DNA of 64,000 bases from Cellvibrionales bacterium UBA4451 (GCA_002390285.1 DGPB01000004.1:52995-116994), one strand, 5' to 3'; shown: positions 36,896 through 45,951, counted from the stretch's first letter. The notes: generated from the sequence alone by a model not told the origin. Made by a program: numbers and translations.

Positions 36896-37490
36896 AAGTG
36901 GTGTTTCTTTCAGGATTAGTGGGGCAATGAATAACATTGCACTCGGTGACAATAGCTCGTAGTGCGACGTCCCATGGTTGTGGGCGAATACTATCAGTTT
37001 CCTGGCAACTTTGGGCCAACCCAATGAGCCGGGTGAGGTGTTGCTGTGTCGCCAAGGTGCGGTCATAAAAGCCGCCACCCATACCAAGTCTATTGCCGTG
37101 ACGGTCAAAGGCCACCAGTGGTAGTAAAATCAGGTCGAGGCCAATGGGGGGCACAATGCGGCGGCTTTTTAGGCGAGGTTCTTCAATACCAAACCGGTTA
37201 ATCGACAGGGGGTCTCCCTGGCAATAACGGACAAAGTAGAGTCGGTTCAGTTTTAGCGGGTGTAGTACCGGTAGGTAGCACTCTTTACCGGCGGCCTCAG
37301 CAATACCCATGGCGAGTTGTGGGTCAATCTCACCATCGCTGGCGAGATAAAACGCAATACGCTTACTGTTTCGAAAAGCGGAAAGATTGGAGAGCTGTTG
37401 AGCGAGACCTGCACTCGCAGCATCCTGCTGTAGGGGGGACAGCGCTCGACGTCGCTCACGCATCAATTGACGAACGGCCTTGCTGTCCAT
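36888..37490 (-). CDS. ygfA: 5-formyltetrahydrofolate cyclo-ligase
   Basis: A 200-residue protein with the basic N terminus RRRALSPLQQDAA, LPLVAFDRHGNRLGMGGGFYDRTL near residue 120 and GLAQSCQE: the conserved core of 5-FCL. It converts 5-formyl-THF to 5,10-methenyl-THF using ATP and is linked to persister formation in E. coli. It lies directly downstream of 6S RNA, the gammaproteobacterial arrangement, so the 6S precursor probably reads into it. Confidence 0.95.
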   Translation of the reverse strand: MDSKAVRQLMRERRRALSPLQQDAASAGLAQQLSNLSAFRNSKRIAFYLASDGEIDPQLAMGIAEAAGKECYLPVLHPLKLNRLYFVRYCQGDPLSINRFGIEEPRLKSRRIVPPIGLDLILLPLVAFDRHGNRLGMGGGFYDRTLATQQHLTRLIGLAQSCQETDSIRPQPWDVALRAIVTECNVIHCPTNPERNTTYA

Positions 37491-37520
37491 GAATACCTAA
37501 TGTCTCAACAGATTTTGAGT

Positions 37521-37694
37521 AAATCCCCGGAGGTGCCGCTGTCAACTCGGCCTTGAACCCAAGGTTCAAGGTGGGGGACTCAGCGATACATTAGGCTTTC
37601 CGTCGTGCGGACATGCACACCATATCGGCTTGAGCCCTCCTGGTTACAAATTATCGGCTCGAGGACTTGTCGACTGGCAAGCACCCCAGGGCGT
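37521..37694 (-). ncRNA. ssrS: 6S RNA
   Basis: On the minus strand the 174-nt segment has the core CCTTGAACC followed by GGTTCAAGG that matches E. coli 6S, GAGCCGATA on the 5' side, and GGCACCTCCGGGGATT at the 3' end, which pairs with GGGGTGC near the 5' end. 6S RNA mimics an open promoter and binds sigma-70 RNA polymerase in stationary phase. It is placed between zapA and the cyclo-ligase gene, as expected. The ends are estimated from pairing. Confidence 0.93.
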
Positions 37695-37701
37695 AAGAGG
37701 G

Positions 37702-37707
37702 ATTATA
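37702..37707 (-). promoter_or_regulatory. -10 element of 6S RNA
   Basis: The minus strand has a consensus TATAAT, 7 nt before the presumed 5' end at 37694. No good -35 is seen (GCTTTT). A CCCC/GGGG dyad just upstream lies inside the zapA-6S gap. Confidence 0.7.
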
Positions 37708-37721
37708 CCCCAGTCTTGGGG

Positions 37722-38030
37722 CTAAAAAGCAGTAGATTGCTCGAAACTCTGTAGTGCGGCAGAAACTTTATTGTCCAACTTCTGAATAGCGTCTTGCGAC
37801 AGATCCTGTGATTCAGTTTGGCCTTCGATCTTGGACAGTTCATAGGTGAGGTTTAGCGCGGCCATGATAGCAATACGCTCCAGGCCTATAACCCCGCCGC
37901 TATTGCGGATGGTGCGAACCCGGTCATCCAGCGATCGAGCAGCCTGAAGTAGGGCGCTACGTTCTTCTGGTGGGCAACTAACCTGATATTCCTTGTCGAG
38001 AATACGGATGCTGACCATTTCCTGACTCAT
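37722..38030 (-). CDS. zapA: Cell division protein ZapA
   Basis: A 102-residue protein with VSIRILDKEYQVSCP at the N terminus and the coiled-coil region after residue 60 (IMAALNLTYELSKIE). ZapA tetramers cross-link FtsZ filaments at the division site. It lies 5 nt after the small coiled-coil gene and just upstream of 6S RNA. Confidence 0.95.
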   Translation of the reverse strand: MSQEMVSIRILDKEYQVSCPPEERSALLQAARSLDDRVRTIRNSGGVIGLERIAIMAALNLTYELSKIEGQTESQDLSQDAIQKLDNKVSAALQSFEQSTAF

Positions 38031-38035
38031 CGATT

Positions 38036-38242
38036 CTAACCTTCGTTGTTGAGGCCTTTCAGCCTCACAATCATGTGTTCAACCCGGTTGCGGGCCAATT
38101 CATTTTTTTCCAGCAGTTTGCTGCGTTCTTTGAGCAGGCTGGATTCACGTCCACGTAGAGATTCATTCTCTTTTTGAAGCCGAGCACAGAAGTTGATCAG
38201 GCGATCAATCTTGTGCTCGAGATTTTCCAAATCATCAGACAT
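38036..38242 (-). CDS. Small coiled-coil protein, TIGR02449/ZapB-like
   Basis: About 68 residues from ATG 38242, nearly all of it one coiled coil (LEHKIDRLINFCARLQKEN, then ESLRGRESSLLKERSKLLEKN interrupted). It sits directly upstream of zapA, where pseudomonads encode a TIGR02449 protein of the same size. A ZapB-like role at the divisome is plausible by context. The upstream frame is open from a TTG at 38281, but the family starts at this ATG. Confidence 0.85.
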   Translation of the reverse strand: MSDDLENLEHKIDRLINFCARLQKENESLRGRESSLLKERSKLLEKNELARNRVEHMIVRLKGLNNEG

Positions 38243-38451
38243 TGCGGCGGCCAACAGTAATCTTTGTGAATAACTAGTCAACTATATGGTGCGCTATCGT
38301 GCGGGTCAACAATCTTGAGGCTGTTTCGAGGAATAGAGGCTAGCTAATTGGCTGAAAGGGATTTTCTGTATAGGTAATGGATCTGGCGTGATTGGCATGA
38401 TGAAGGGTGGTAGGATGCGTTTTCTATCAGATTTTATATGCAGTTATAACG

Positions 38452-39006
38452 ATGAATTTTAATGATATTGCCAATGCATTTGTACTGGCCAATTTGATGG
38501 GCAGCCCAGCGGAGCTACACGGACTCCTCTGCGGCAGGGTCAGCGGTGGTCAAAAATTATCCAGTGAGGAGTTGATGTCAGTTGTGGCTCAGTTACTCGA
38601 AGTGGAACTGGAGCGGGTGGAAGATCTTGGGGATATGTTGCCCGAGTTATATCAGTTCACTCTGGGGCAGATATGTAGCAGTGGTTTTGAATTTCAACCA
38701 TTGCTGCCAGACGAAGAATATCCACTGGATCAACGGCTTACCTCATTGGGTGAGTGGTGCCAGGGATTTCTCTTTGGCTTGGGCAGCTCGGGTCTGTCGG
38801 AAAAAACTGAACTTACCGGAGATATTGCCGACGCCCTTAGTGACTTGGCATCCATTTCACAGGTCGCTAACCTCGAGGATGAGGAAGGCGATGAAGAGGA
38901 TGAGGTTAGCTATTCTGAATTGGTCGAGTATGTCAGGGTCGCAGTATTGCTTGTCTATGCTGAACTGAATCCGGTTGACGATCACCGCTCCCCGACGATT
39001 CACTAA
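38452..39006 (+). CDS. ygfB: UPF0149/YgfB family protein
   Basis: A 184-residue all-helical acidic protein with SPAELHGLLCGRVSGG near the N terminus and LGEWCQGFLFGLG in the middle, both family marks. The C-terminal third has an acidic run of EDEEGDEEDE. ATG 38452 fits the family; the frame opens earlier with GTG 38407. It starts the ygfB-pepP-ubiH-ubiI gene order. Work in Pseudomonas links YgfB to control of ampDh3 and beta-lactam tolerance; whether this applies here is unknown. Confidence 0.9.
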   Translation: MNFNDIANAFVLANLMGSPAELHGLLCGRVSGGQKLSSEELMSVVAQLLEVELERVEDLGDMLPELYQFTLGQICSSGFEFQPLLPDEEYPLDQRLTSLGEWCQGFLFGLGSSGLSEKTELTGDIADALSDLASISQVANLEDEEGDEEDEVSYSELVEYVRVAVLLVYAELNPVDDHRSPTIH

Positions 39007-39132
39007 ATCTGACAGTTACCCCCTTTATATCCGTTAACGTTGTTATCAATATACTATGTCCTGGTTGGCGTTCATGACGAATAACGCGGTCATCGAAGAA
39101 CGTTGGAAAATGGAAGAACGTAAGAAAATAAA

Positions 39133-40443
39133 ATGATTAATAAGCAAGAATTTGCCCGTCGCAGGCTCAAATTGATGGAGATGATGGATAGCAATAGTAT
39201 TGCCATCCTCACCACCGCCCCTGAGCAAACCCGAAACCGGGATATTAACTACCCCTATCGGCAGGATAGCGATTTTTACTATCTCAGTGGTTTTCCCGAA
39301 CCAGAAGCCGTGTTGGTGCTAGCGCCTGGTCGTGAACACGGGGAATGCCTGATGTTTTGCCGGGATCGTAATCCTGCTCGGGAAATTTGGGATGGTTACC
39401 GTGCCGGCCCCGAGGGGGCCTGCAACAATTATGGGGCTGATGACGCATTTCCTATTGATGATATTGACGATATTTTGCCGGGGCTGCTGGAAGGCCGGGA
39501 TAGGGTCTATTACGCCATGGGTAAGGACCTTACCTTTGATCGACACCTGATGGAATGGGTGAATACCATTCGCTCTCAGTCTCGGGCGGGGGCGATTCCT
39601 CCCGGTGAATTTATCGACCTCGACCACCTGTTGCATGAGTTGCGCCTGTTCAAAAGTGCGGCGGAACAAAAAATTATGCGCGCTGCGGGTGAGATATCGA
39701 CCCGAGCTCACTGCCGTGCAATGCACGTCTGTCAGCCGGGGATGTACGAATACCAATTACAGGCAGAAATTGAGCACGAGTTTGCAATGGCGGGCGCGCG
39801 ATTCCCAGCTTATGGCAGCATTGTTGGTGGTGGCGCCAATGGTTGCATTCTTCACTATGTGGAAAACAGCGCCAAGCTCAAGGACGGTGACCTGGTATTA
39901 ATCGATGCCGGTTGCGAGCTTCAGCATTACGCAGCAGATATTACACGCACCTTTCCAGTTAATGGCAAATTCACCTCCGAGCAAAAGGCCATTTACGACC
40001 TGGTTCTCAAGGCGCAATTGGCTGGTATTGATGCCTGCGTAGTAGGTAATCACTGGGATGAGCCTCATCAGATTACCGTGAATGTTATTACCCAGGGGCT
40101 GATAGATTTAGGGCTTCTTAAGGGCGAGTTTGACGACTTGATCGAAACCAAAGGCTATCGGGATTTTTACATGCACCGCGCTGGGCACTGGCTCGGCATG
40201 GACGTACACGATGTGGGCGACTACAAGGTCCATGATGAGTGGCGGCTGCTTGAGAAAGGCATGGTGCTTACCATTGAACCCGGTATTTATATTTCTCCCG
40301 ATAACACCGAGGTGGCCAAACGATGGAGGGGTATCGGGATTCGTATCGAAGATGATGTCCTGATCACGGCCAAGGGGCCCGATGTGCTGAGCAGTGGAGC
40401 ACCGAAAACGACAGAAGAAATCGAAGCACTCATGGCCACGTAA
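39133..40443 (+). CDS. pepP: Xaa-Pro aminopeptidase
   Basis: A 436-residue aminopeptidase P of the pita-bread fold. The two-metal site appears as DAGCELQHYAADITRTFP (two Asp), HRAGHWLGMDVHD (His), LTIEPGIYI (Glu) and GIRIEDDVLI (Glu). It removes N-terminal residues before proline in the cytoplasm. It lies between ygfB and ubiH, as in E. coli. Confidence 0.97.
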   Translation: MINKQEFARRRLKLMEMMDSNSIAILTTAPEQTRNRDINYPYRQDSDFYYLSGFPEPEAVLVLAPGREHGECLMFCRDRNPAREIWDGYRAGPEGACNNYGADDAFPIDDIDDILPGLLEGRDRVYYAMGKDLTFDRHLMEWVNTIRSQSRAGAIPPGEFIDLDHLLHELRLFKSAAEQKIMRAAGEISTRAHCRAMHVCQPGMYEYQLQAEIEHEFAMAGARFPAYGSIVGGGANGCILHYVENSAKLKDGDLVLIDAGCELQHYAADITRTFPVNGKFTSEQKAIYDLVLKAQLAGIDACVVGNHWDEPHQITVNVITQGLIDLGLLKGEFDDLIETKGYRDFYMHRAGHWLGMDVHDVGDYKVHDEWRLLEKGMVLTIEPGIYISPDNTEVAKRWRGIGIRIEDDVLITAKGPDVLSSGAPKTTEEIEALMAT

Positions 40444-40515
40444 CAGGCTTGATCAGTTGTTACATAAGCCGTCAAACCGGTAGTTAAATAGGTCACGAAA
40501 CAAGTAGCGTAATAG

Positions 40516-41808
40516 ATGTCAGACATTTCATCAGCAAAGCCGAATTCATCAACAACATCAGAAGTGGATATCGCTATTGTTGGTGGCGGGATGGTGGGTG
40601 CCAGTCTCGCGTTATTGCTCTCCTCTTTGAATTTGGGCTGGGGTATTAAGGTTATTGAGGCATTTCCAATGACCTCAGCCACCGATGGCCTGCAACCCAG
40701 TTTTGATGCTCGCTCCACAGCACTGTCTCACAGCAGTCGTGAAGTTTTTGAAATATTGGATCTTTGGTCAACGTTGAGCCCAAGATTGGCAGAGATCAAA
40801 GAAGTTCATGTGTCAGATCGGGGCCACATTGGGAATACCCGTTTAAAGGCCTCCGAGCAAAATTTGCCCGCACTGGGTTACGTTGTGGAAAACCAGTGGT
40901 TGGGCTCAGTACTGATGACGGCGTTGCAGCAGGCCCCCAATGTTGACATTGTGGCACCTGCCCAGGTATCTAGTGTTAAGCCCGTCCGAGGCGGTATACA
41001 ATTGTCGCTTTCCGGCGCTGAAGTGAACACTAACTTACACGCTAAGCTTTTAGTTGTGGCAGATGGCGCTCAGTCTTGTACCCGGGAAATCTTGGGTATT
41101 GATGCCACAACACGGGATTATGGGCAGGTAGCTGTGATTGCCAACATCTCCTTGCAGCTGGATCACGGTGGCGTTGCTTACGAGCGTTTTACTGATTCAG
41201 GCCCGATGGCTATGTTGCCCCTTCAGTCAGTGGGTGAAGAGCATCGGTCGGCACTGGTGTGGACACTTCCGCCAGACCGGGCGGCAGAGATGATGGCCGT
41301 TCCCGATGAGGCGTTTTTATCAGAACTACAAGATCGCTTTGGTCATCGGCTGGGGCAATTCCAGCGAGTGGGTAGCCGCCATAGTTATCCTATTCGGTTG
41401 ATTACCAGCAATGAGCAGGTTCGCAGTCATGTGGTGGTGGTGGGCAATGCGGCCCACTCACTGCACCCCGTGGCGGGACAGGGCTTTAATTTGGCCTTGC
41501 GGGATGTGGCCGTGTTGGTCAATGAGCTGGCAAAAAATGCTTCCCGTGGCGTGGCTTTGGGTGATTTGGCCGTGTTACAAGGTTATCTCAATCAGCAGCA
41601 GGCCGATCAACAGCAAACCATTTTACTGAGCGATTTATTACCCAAAGTCTTTGGTATTGATGCGTCTCCCGTGGCGCTGGCTCGTAACCTGGGCCTGTTA
41701 GCGTTGGACACAGTGCCGCTGTTACGTCACCAATTCGCAAGGCTGGGAATGGGACTTGAGACCAGAGGAACCACATTGATAGAAAAAGGCGCACCCGCTA
41801 ATGGCTGA
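40516..41808 (+). CDS. ubiH: 2-octaprenyl-6-methoxyphenol hydroxylase
   Basis: A 430-residue FAD monooxygenase with the dinucleotide motif VAIVGGGMVGAS near residue 20 and the second FAD motif GNAAHSLHPVAGQGFNLALRDV near residue 310 (shown in two halves in the family). It hydroxylates a ring carbon during ubiquinone synthesis. The order and pair with ubiI identify it as UbiH; the two are paralogues. It overlaps ubiI by 8 bp. Confidence 0.92.
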   Translation: MSDISSAKPNSSTTSEVDIAIVGGGMVGASLALLLSSLNLGWGIKVIEAFPMTSATDGLQPSFDARSTALSHSSREVFEILDLWSTLSPRLAEIKEVHVSDRGHIGNTRLKASEQNLPALGYVVENQWLGSVLMTALQQAPNVDIVAPAQVSSVKPVRGGIQLSLSGAEVNTNLHAKLLVVADGAQSCTREILGIDATTRDYGQVAVIANISLQLDHGGVAYERFTDSGPMAMLPLQSVGEEHRSALVWTLPPDRAAEMMAVPDEAFLSELQDRFGHRLGQFQRVGSRHSYPIRLITSNEQVRSHVVVVGNAAHSLHPVAGQGFNLALRDVAVLVNELAKNASRGVALGDLAVLQGYLNQQQADQQQTILLSDLLPKVFGIDASPVALARNLGLLALDTVPLLRHQFARLGMGLETRGTTLIEKGAPANG

Positions 41809-43036
41809 TCGCGAATACGATGTAGTGGTGGCCGGTGCAGGTATGGTGGGCGCAGCGTTTGCCGCACTATTGGCTACCAAACAATTAGCAAACTCTGGGC
41901 AAGGAAAAAAGCTCCGGATAGCGGTGCTGGAAGCCCGACCGTTCGTCATGCCGGATCTTTCAGAAAGTTTTGACCCGCGAGTGGTGGCATTGACCGCGCG
42001 CTCTCGGAAATTACTTGAGGATGTGGGTGCTTGGGAGCAGATTGCCGATCGGCGCGTTTGCCCCTATCAGCGTATGGAAGTGTGGGAAGCGGATGGCACC
42101 GGGCATATTGAGTTTGACTGTGCCGAAGTACGTCAGCCTAGCCTTGGTCATATTGTCGAGAATGCGTTGATCGTCGAGGCCCTGTGGCAACGGCTGGACG
42201 AACTGGAAAATGTAGAACTGCTGTGTCCGGCCACAGTGGTGGGTTTGGAGCGACATTCTGATCAGGAGGCGGGTGTCACACTATCGCTGGCCGATGGCTC
42301 CGTTATCACAGCCAAGCTTCTGGCTGCTGCGGATGGCGCTCAATCAAAAGTGCGAGAACTCTGTGGTTTGCAATTGCGGCAGTGGGAATATGGTCACCAT
42401 GCCATTGTCACCACGGTCACCACTGAAAAAAATCATGATTTCACCGCCCGCCAGCGGTTTTTACCCGAAGGTCCTCTCGCCTTTTTACCCTTACGAACTG
42501 AAGCCGGAGATTGTCACCAATGCTCCATCGTTTGGTCGCAACAGGCTGATGTTGCCGAGTCGTTAATGGCACTTGATGACGAAGCTTTTTGTCAGGCATT
42601 GGCTCGGGCCGGGGAAAACTGCCTGGGCTATATCGTCGCCGTGGATAAACGCTACAAAATTCCATTGAAACAACGCCATGCCGTAGATTATGTGGTGCCG
42701 GGGGTGGCGCTGATGGGCGATGCGGCTCATACCATTCATCCCTTGGCAGGGCAGGGCGTAAATCTTGGTTTTCAGGATGTCATCGTACTGGCCGAAGAAG
42801 TTGAGCGTGCGGTAGGCAGGGGGCTTTCTCCTGGTGATATGTGGGCGCTAGGCCGTTATCAGCGTCGGCGCAAACCGCATAATCTTGGCACTATGGCGGT
42901 GATGGAAGGGTTTAAACGAATATTCGAAGAACAGCCTCTTCCGGTTCGATTATTGCGAAATGACGGAATGAGAGCGGTAAACAGACTGGGTCCTATCAAG
43001 AACTTGATTGTTCGTCAGGCAATGGGACTTCTTTAG
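41801..43036 (+). CDS. ubiI: 2-octaprenylphenol hydroxylase
   Basis: A 411-residue FAD monooxygenase paralogous to UbiH, with VVVAGAGMVGAAFAALLA at the N terminus and GDAAHTIHPLAGQGVNLGF around residue 300. It carries out C5 hydroxylation in ubiquinone synthesis. The start lies inside the end of ubiH (ATG before its stop), so translation is coupled. A terminator begins at the stop codon. Confidence 0.92.
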   Translation: MADREYDVVVAGAGMVGAAFAALLATKQLANSGQGKKLRIAVLEARPFVMPDLSESFDPRVVALTARSRKLLEDVGAWEQIADRRVCPYQRMEVWEADGTGHIEFDCAEVRQPSLGHIVENALIVEALWQRLDELENVELLCPATVVGLERHSDQEAGVTLSLADGSVITAKLLAAADGAQSKVRELCGLQLRQWEYGHHAIVTTVTTEKNHDFTARQRFLPEGPLAFLPLRTEAGDCHQCSIVWSQQADVAESLMALDDEAFCQALARAGENCLGYIVAVDKRYKIPLKQRHAVDYVVPGVALMGDAAHTIHPLAGQGVNLGFQDVIVLAEEVERAVGRGLSPGDMWALGRYQRRRKPHNLGTMAVMEGFKRIFEEQPLPVRLLRNDGMRAVNRLGPIKNLIVRQAMGLL

Positions 43037-43066
43037 GGGTTCTCTTTTATGAGAGGCTCCTTTTTT
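43036..43066 (+). terminator. Terminator of the pepP-ubi operon
   Basis: A stem of five pairs (including T-G), a one-base bulge and four more pairs between GGGGTTCTC and GAGAGGCTCC, loop TTTTAT, followed by six T. It begins on the last base of the ubiI stop codon. Confidence 0.75.
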
Positions 43067-43081
43067 ACGAAAGGCTTTCGT
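43067..43081. other. Palindrome in front of gcvH
   Basis: ACGAAAG-G-CTTTCGT is a perfect 15-bp palindrome directly after the T run and 111 bp before gcvH. It could be a regulator site for gcvH; no known operator match is claimed. Confidence 0.45.
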
Positions 43082-43191
43082 TTAGTCGCTGTACTGATTA
43101 ATACCCTCTTTAGTTTGAGGGCAATCAGGTTTAGAATTCGCGGCAGTTTTAAGCAGCACAGTTTAAGTATTATTAAGGTGAGGACACCACA

Positions 43192-43581
43192 ATGAGCGCG
43201 ACCCCTACTGATTTGAAATACGCAGAAAGCCACGAATGGGCTCGTGACGAAGGCGATGGCACCGTTACGGTGGGTGTTTCTGACCACGCACAGGATAGCT
43301 TGGGCGATGTGGTTTATGTGGAGTTGCCAGAAGTTGGTGCTACCGTTGTTGCAGGCGCCGAAGCCGGTGTAGTGGAATCAGTGAAAGCGGCATCAGATAT
43401 TTATGCCCCCGTATCGGGTGAAATCGTTGCAATCAACGAAGCGCTGGAAGATGCACCGGAAACCATCAATGAATCACCCTACGATGCAGGTTGGTTCTTC
43501 AAAATTAAAATGTCCGACCCCTCTGAGCTGGAAAGCTTGCTGGATGCCGCAAGTTACGATTCAGCCTCTGAAGACGTTTAG
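43192..43581 (+). CDS. gcvH: Glycine cleavage system H protein
   Basis: A 129-residue lipoyl carrier with the modified lysine in VVESVKAASDIYAPVSG near residue 65. H protein carries the aminomethyl group between the P, T and L proteins of glycine cleavage. AAGGTGAGGAC lies just before ATG 43192. In E. coli gcvT-gcvH-gcvP follow ubiI; here only gcvH does and it has its own terminator, so gcvT and gcvP must be elsewhere. Confidence 0.96.
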   Translation: MSATPTDLKYAESHEWARDEGDGTVTVGVSDHAQDSLGDVVYVELPEVGATVVAGAEAGVVESVKAASDIYAPVSGEIVAINEALEDAPETINESPYDAGWFFKIKMSDPSELESLLDAASYDSASEDV

Positions 43582-43658
43582 CCTTGGTGTATAGAGAGTT
43601 GTGTAGAGAATTTCGTCGAGAATTACCTCGAAGCGCGCGTAGAGATATGTTGCATATG

Positions 43659-43690
43659 AAGGCTGCCCGAAAGGCAGCCTTTTTATTTTC
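43659..43690 (+). terminator. Terminator of gcvH
   Basis: A 9-bp perfect stem AAGGCTGCC/GGCAGCCTT with loop CGAAA, followed by a T-rich tail. It lies 78 nt after the gcvH stop. Confidence 0.92.
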
Positions 43691-43729
43691 AGCCACCTAA
43701 ACTATCGTTTTAGTCTCCCTGGAGAAATC

Positions 43730-44938
43730 ATGTCCACGCCCACCACCTCAGCATTATCGTTGCGCCTCAAAAAGGGTGCCGACCGGCGGTTGCGCTCAGG
43801 TCATCTGTGGGTGTACAGCAATGAAGTAGATATTGCCGCCACCCCACTCAAGACCATTCCCACTGGCAGCGAAGTTATCGTGGAAGATGCCGGTGGAAAG
43901 TTTGTTGCGATGGCTGTGGTGAATCCAGGCAGTCTGATTTGTGCAAGGCTATACAGCCGAGAGCAGAGTAGAGGGCTTGATCAGCCGCTGATCGTCAGTC
44001 GGCTACAGCAAGCATTACAGTTCCGTGATGCCTGTTTCCCTCAGCCTTTTTACCGAGCCATTTTTGGTGATGCCGACTTATTGCCGGGGCTGGTGGTCGA
44101 TCGTTTTGGTGATTACCTGTCCGCACAGTTAACGACTGCCGCTATGGATCAGCGCTGTGATGTGGTGATTGCCGCATTGGACGAAGTGTTCTCTCCCAAG
44201 GGCATCGTATTCAGGAATCAGGGGCCGTTCCGTCAGATGGAGGGTCTGCCTGAGGCCGTTGAAGTGGCGGCCGGTGACGTCCCGGACTTAGTCGAGCTGG
44301 AAGAAAACGGCGCACGCTTTCTGGCGCCAGTCATGACCGGTCAAAAAACGGGCTGGTTTTACGACCACCGTATAAATCGTCAGCAACTGCAACAATTATC
44401 CAAAGATAAAACAGTGTTAGACGTCTACAGTTATGTGGGAGGCTGGGGTGTTCAGGCAGCGGTTGCCGGTGCCAAAGCCGTAACCTGTGTGGATGTTTCC
44501 GGCGATGCGCTCGACCTGGCACAACAAAATGCCGAGCTCAATAATTACAGTGGTCAATTCTCCTGCCTGCAGGGAAAAGCCAACGACATCATGAAAGCCC
44601 TAATCGATGCAGGGCAAACCTTCGATGTGGTGGTGTTAGATCCTCCGGCCTTTATCAAACGGAAAAAAGATCAACGCCAGGGTGAAAAGGCTTATCATCA
44701 GGCGAATCAATTAGCATTGAGATTGTTGTCGCCCGGTGGCATTCTGGTGTCAGCATCCTGCTCCATGCATTTGCCTCAGCAAACATTGATGGATGTGGTA
44801 AAAACTGCTGGTGCGCACCGCCACCGTCAGTTGCAGGTATTCTTTGTTGGTGGGCAAGGGCCGGATCACCCCATACATCCGGCCATACCAGAGACAAATT
44901 ATCTAAAGGCTATTTTTGCCAGAGATATTCAGGGTTAA
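43730..44938 (+). CDS. RlmI-like 23S rRNA methyltransferase with PUA domain
   Basis: A 402-residue protein with an N-terminal PUA domain (about residues 10-85, RLRSGHLWVYSNEVD), a middle EEHEE-like region and a C-terminal class I methyltransferase fold. The latter has VLDVYSYVGGWGVQAA and the catalytic VVLDPPAFIKRKKD. E. coli RlmI methylates C5 of C1962 in 23S rRNA; the architecture fits that activity. It is a single gene after the gcvH terminator. Confidence 0.88.
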   Translation: MSTPTTSALSLRLKKGADRRLRSGHLWVYSNEVDIAATPLKTIPTGSEVIVEDAGGKFVAMAVVNPGSLICARLYSREQSRGLDQPLIVSRLQQALQFRDACFPQPFYRAIFGDADLLPGLVVDRFGDYLSAQLTTAAMDQRCDVVIAALDEVFSPKGIVFRNQGPFRQMEGLPEAVEVAAGDVPDLVELEENGARFLAPVMTGQKTGWFYDHRINRQQLQQLSKDKTVLDVYSYVGGWGVQAAVAGAKAVTCVDVSGDALDLAQQNAELNNYSGQFSCLQGKANDIMKALIDAGQTFDVVVLDPPAFIKRKKDQRQGEKAYHQANQLALRLLSPGGILVSASCSMHLPQQTLMDVVKTAGAHRHRQLQVFFVGGQGPDHPIHPAIPETNYLKAIFARDIQG

Positions 44939-45010
44939 TAATTAATAAGTGCTACGACCACCATAGGTTGGGTGCTATAAAAAAAACAGAAACACTAAAG
45001 TAGGAAAACA

Positions 45011-45244
45011 ATGAGCAATTCAAACGAAATACTAGAAGAAATTAAGCTGTTAAATCAATTCAACCTTGATTCAATGGCAAGCGGTATCAAAGTTCATACT
45101 CAACAAGCTTCGGAAGAAGTGGTCGCCGCTGCAGCAAGGCTCTTTGATAAAGGCTTAACCGACCACGTGGATGGGGGCTACTTGACCGAGCTGGGCATAG
45201 AGGCCGCGACAAACGCACAAAGCTTGATGAGAGTATTGTCGTAG
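45011..45244 (+). CDS. TIGR02647-type small protein
   Basis: A 77-residue protein with EEIKLLNQFNLDSMASGIKVH and AARLFDKGLTDHVDGGYLTELG, the pattern of the TIGR02647 family of small gammaproteobacterial proteins with no known function. AGGAAAAC lies before ATG 45011. It is convergent with the frameshifted monooxygenase gene. Confidence 0.82.
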   Translation: MSNSNEILEEIKLLNQFNLDSMASGIKVHTQQASEEVVAAAARLFDKGLTDHVDGGYLTELGIEAATNAQSLMRVLS

Positions 45245-45264
45245 CCATACGTTAACGTCAGCTA

Positions 45265-45580
45265 TTACAGTACCGCTTCAAATAATTCCAGCTTGGGCGG
45301 GCCAGCATACATAGTTTTAGCCCCTTCGGACGTTTTTCCAGCGCCAGCATGGGCTTTGCGAAAAGCGTCTGAATGGGTCCAATCCTCAAAGGCCATCTGG
45401 CTTTCCCAAACCGAGTGGGAGCTAAACAGCGTAATACCATCCTCTTTTTTTCCGCGTAACAGGTTGAACGACGTAAAGCCCGGCACCTCATTTAAAAAGG
45501 ATTCACGGCTGCGCCATACCTCAATAAAGTCTTCTTCCCGCCCCCTCATTTACCTGAAAGCGATTCATGGCCAAGTACAT
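45265..45580 (-). pseudogene. Antibiotic-biosynthesis-monooxygenase-like gene with a +1 frameshift
   Basis: The C-terminal part (from about 45549 downward) reads REEDFIEVWRSRESFLNEVPGFTSFNLLRG, split here as two halves of the ABM ferredoxin-like fold. The family N terminus MYLAMNRFQVNEG lies just upstream in another frame, starting at ATG 45580 with AGGA 9 nt before it. Removing one G from the run of five G (minus strand, about 45541-45545) joins the halves into a normal 104-residue protein. As it stands, translation from 45580 would run out of frame. An in-frame ATG at 45549 exists but has a poor site. It may be a true mutation, a slippery site or a base-calling error. Confidence 0.78.
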
Positions 45581-45951
45581 AGATTTATCCTGTTAATAGA
45601 AGCCAGTGATTATCAGGTAGTAGTGTTTAATATCAAGATTTGTTTGTTTGGGGTGTTGCGTGAGAGTGAAAGCCCTTCTAGTTACGCGCTATAAATTAAA
45701 GCGCTACTGGTTCGTCAAGCCGGTCATCTTGCTGCTGTTGGGTATTGAATAGTCTCGTTCTAGGTACGTTTATATTTTCATAACCAATTGATTTGTATTG
45801 GTTAGTTGGTTATAAGTTGGCGTAATATAAAGAAAACAAGGGTTGATTTCTGTACGTTTACTATTCAAAATGACTGCCGCGAAATGGTGCTGCTTCTCAC
45901 TTTAGTCACACCATAAATGAGTAAAACAAAATTCAAAGACTGAGCGTAAAG
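45581..45951. other. 371-bp non-coding region with two dyads
   Basis: I see no convincing gene. It holds an AT-rich quasi-palindrome (GCGCT...AGCGC, 45686-45704), an 8-bp inverted repeat TAACCAAT/ATTGGTTA with 8-bp spacer (45781-45804), and, from about 45880, the upstream block that is duplicated at 46379 ahead of the paralogous gene. Confidence 0.6.

Noticed and set aside
36896..37108. Upstream extension of the pyk reading frame
   Set aside because: It overlaps the cyclo-ligase gene, and the pyruvate kinase family starts at the MRKTKIICTIGPA methionine.
43037..43191. Glycine riboswitch ahead of gcvH
   Set aside because: The gap is too short for the usual tandem aptamer and I see no aptamer core; only a terminator and a palindrome.
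45686..45804. Dyads in the 45.6-45.9 kb gap as integron attC sites
   Set aside because: They lack the conserved attC core triplets and there is no integrase or cassette array.
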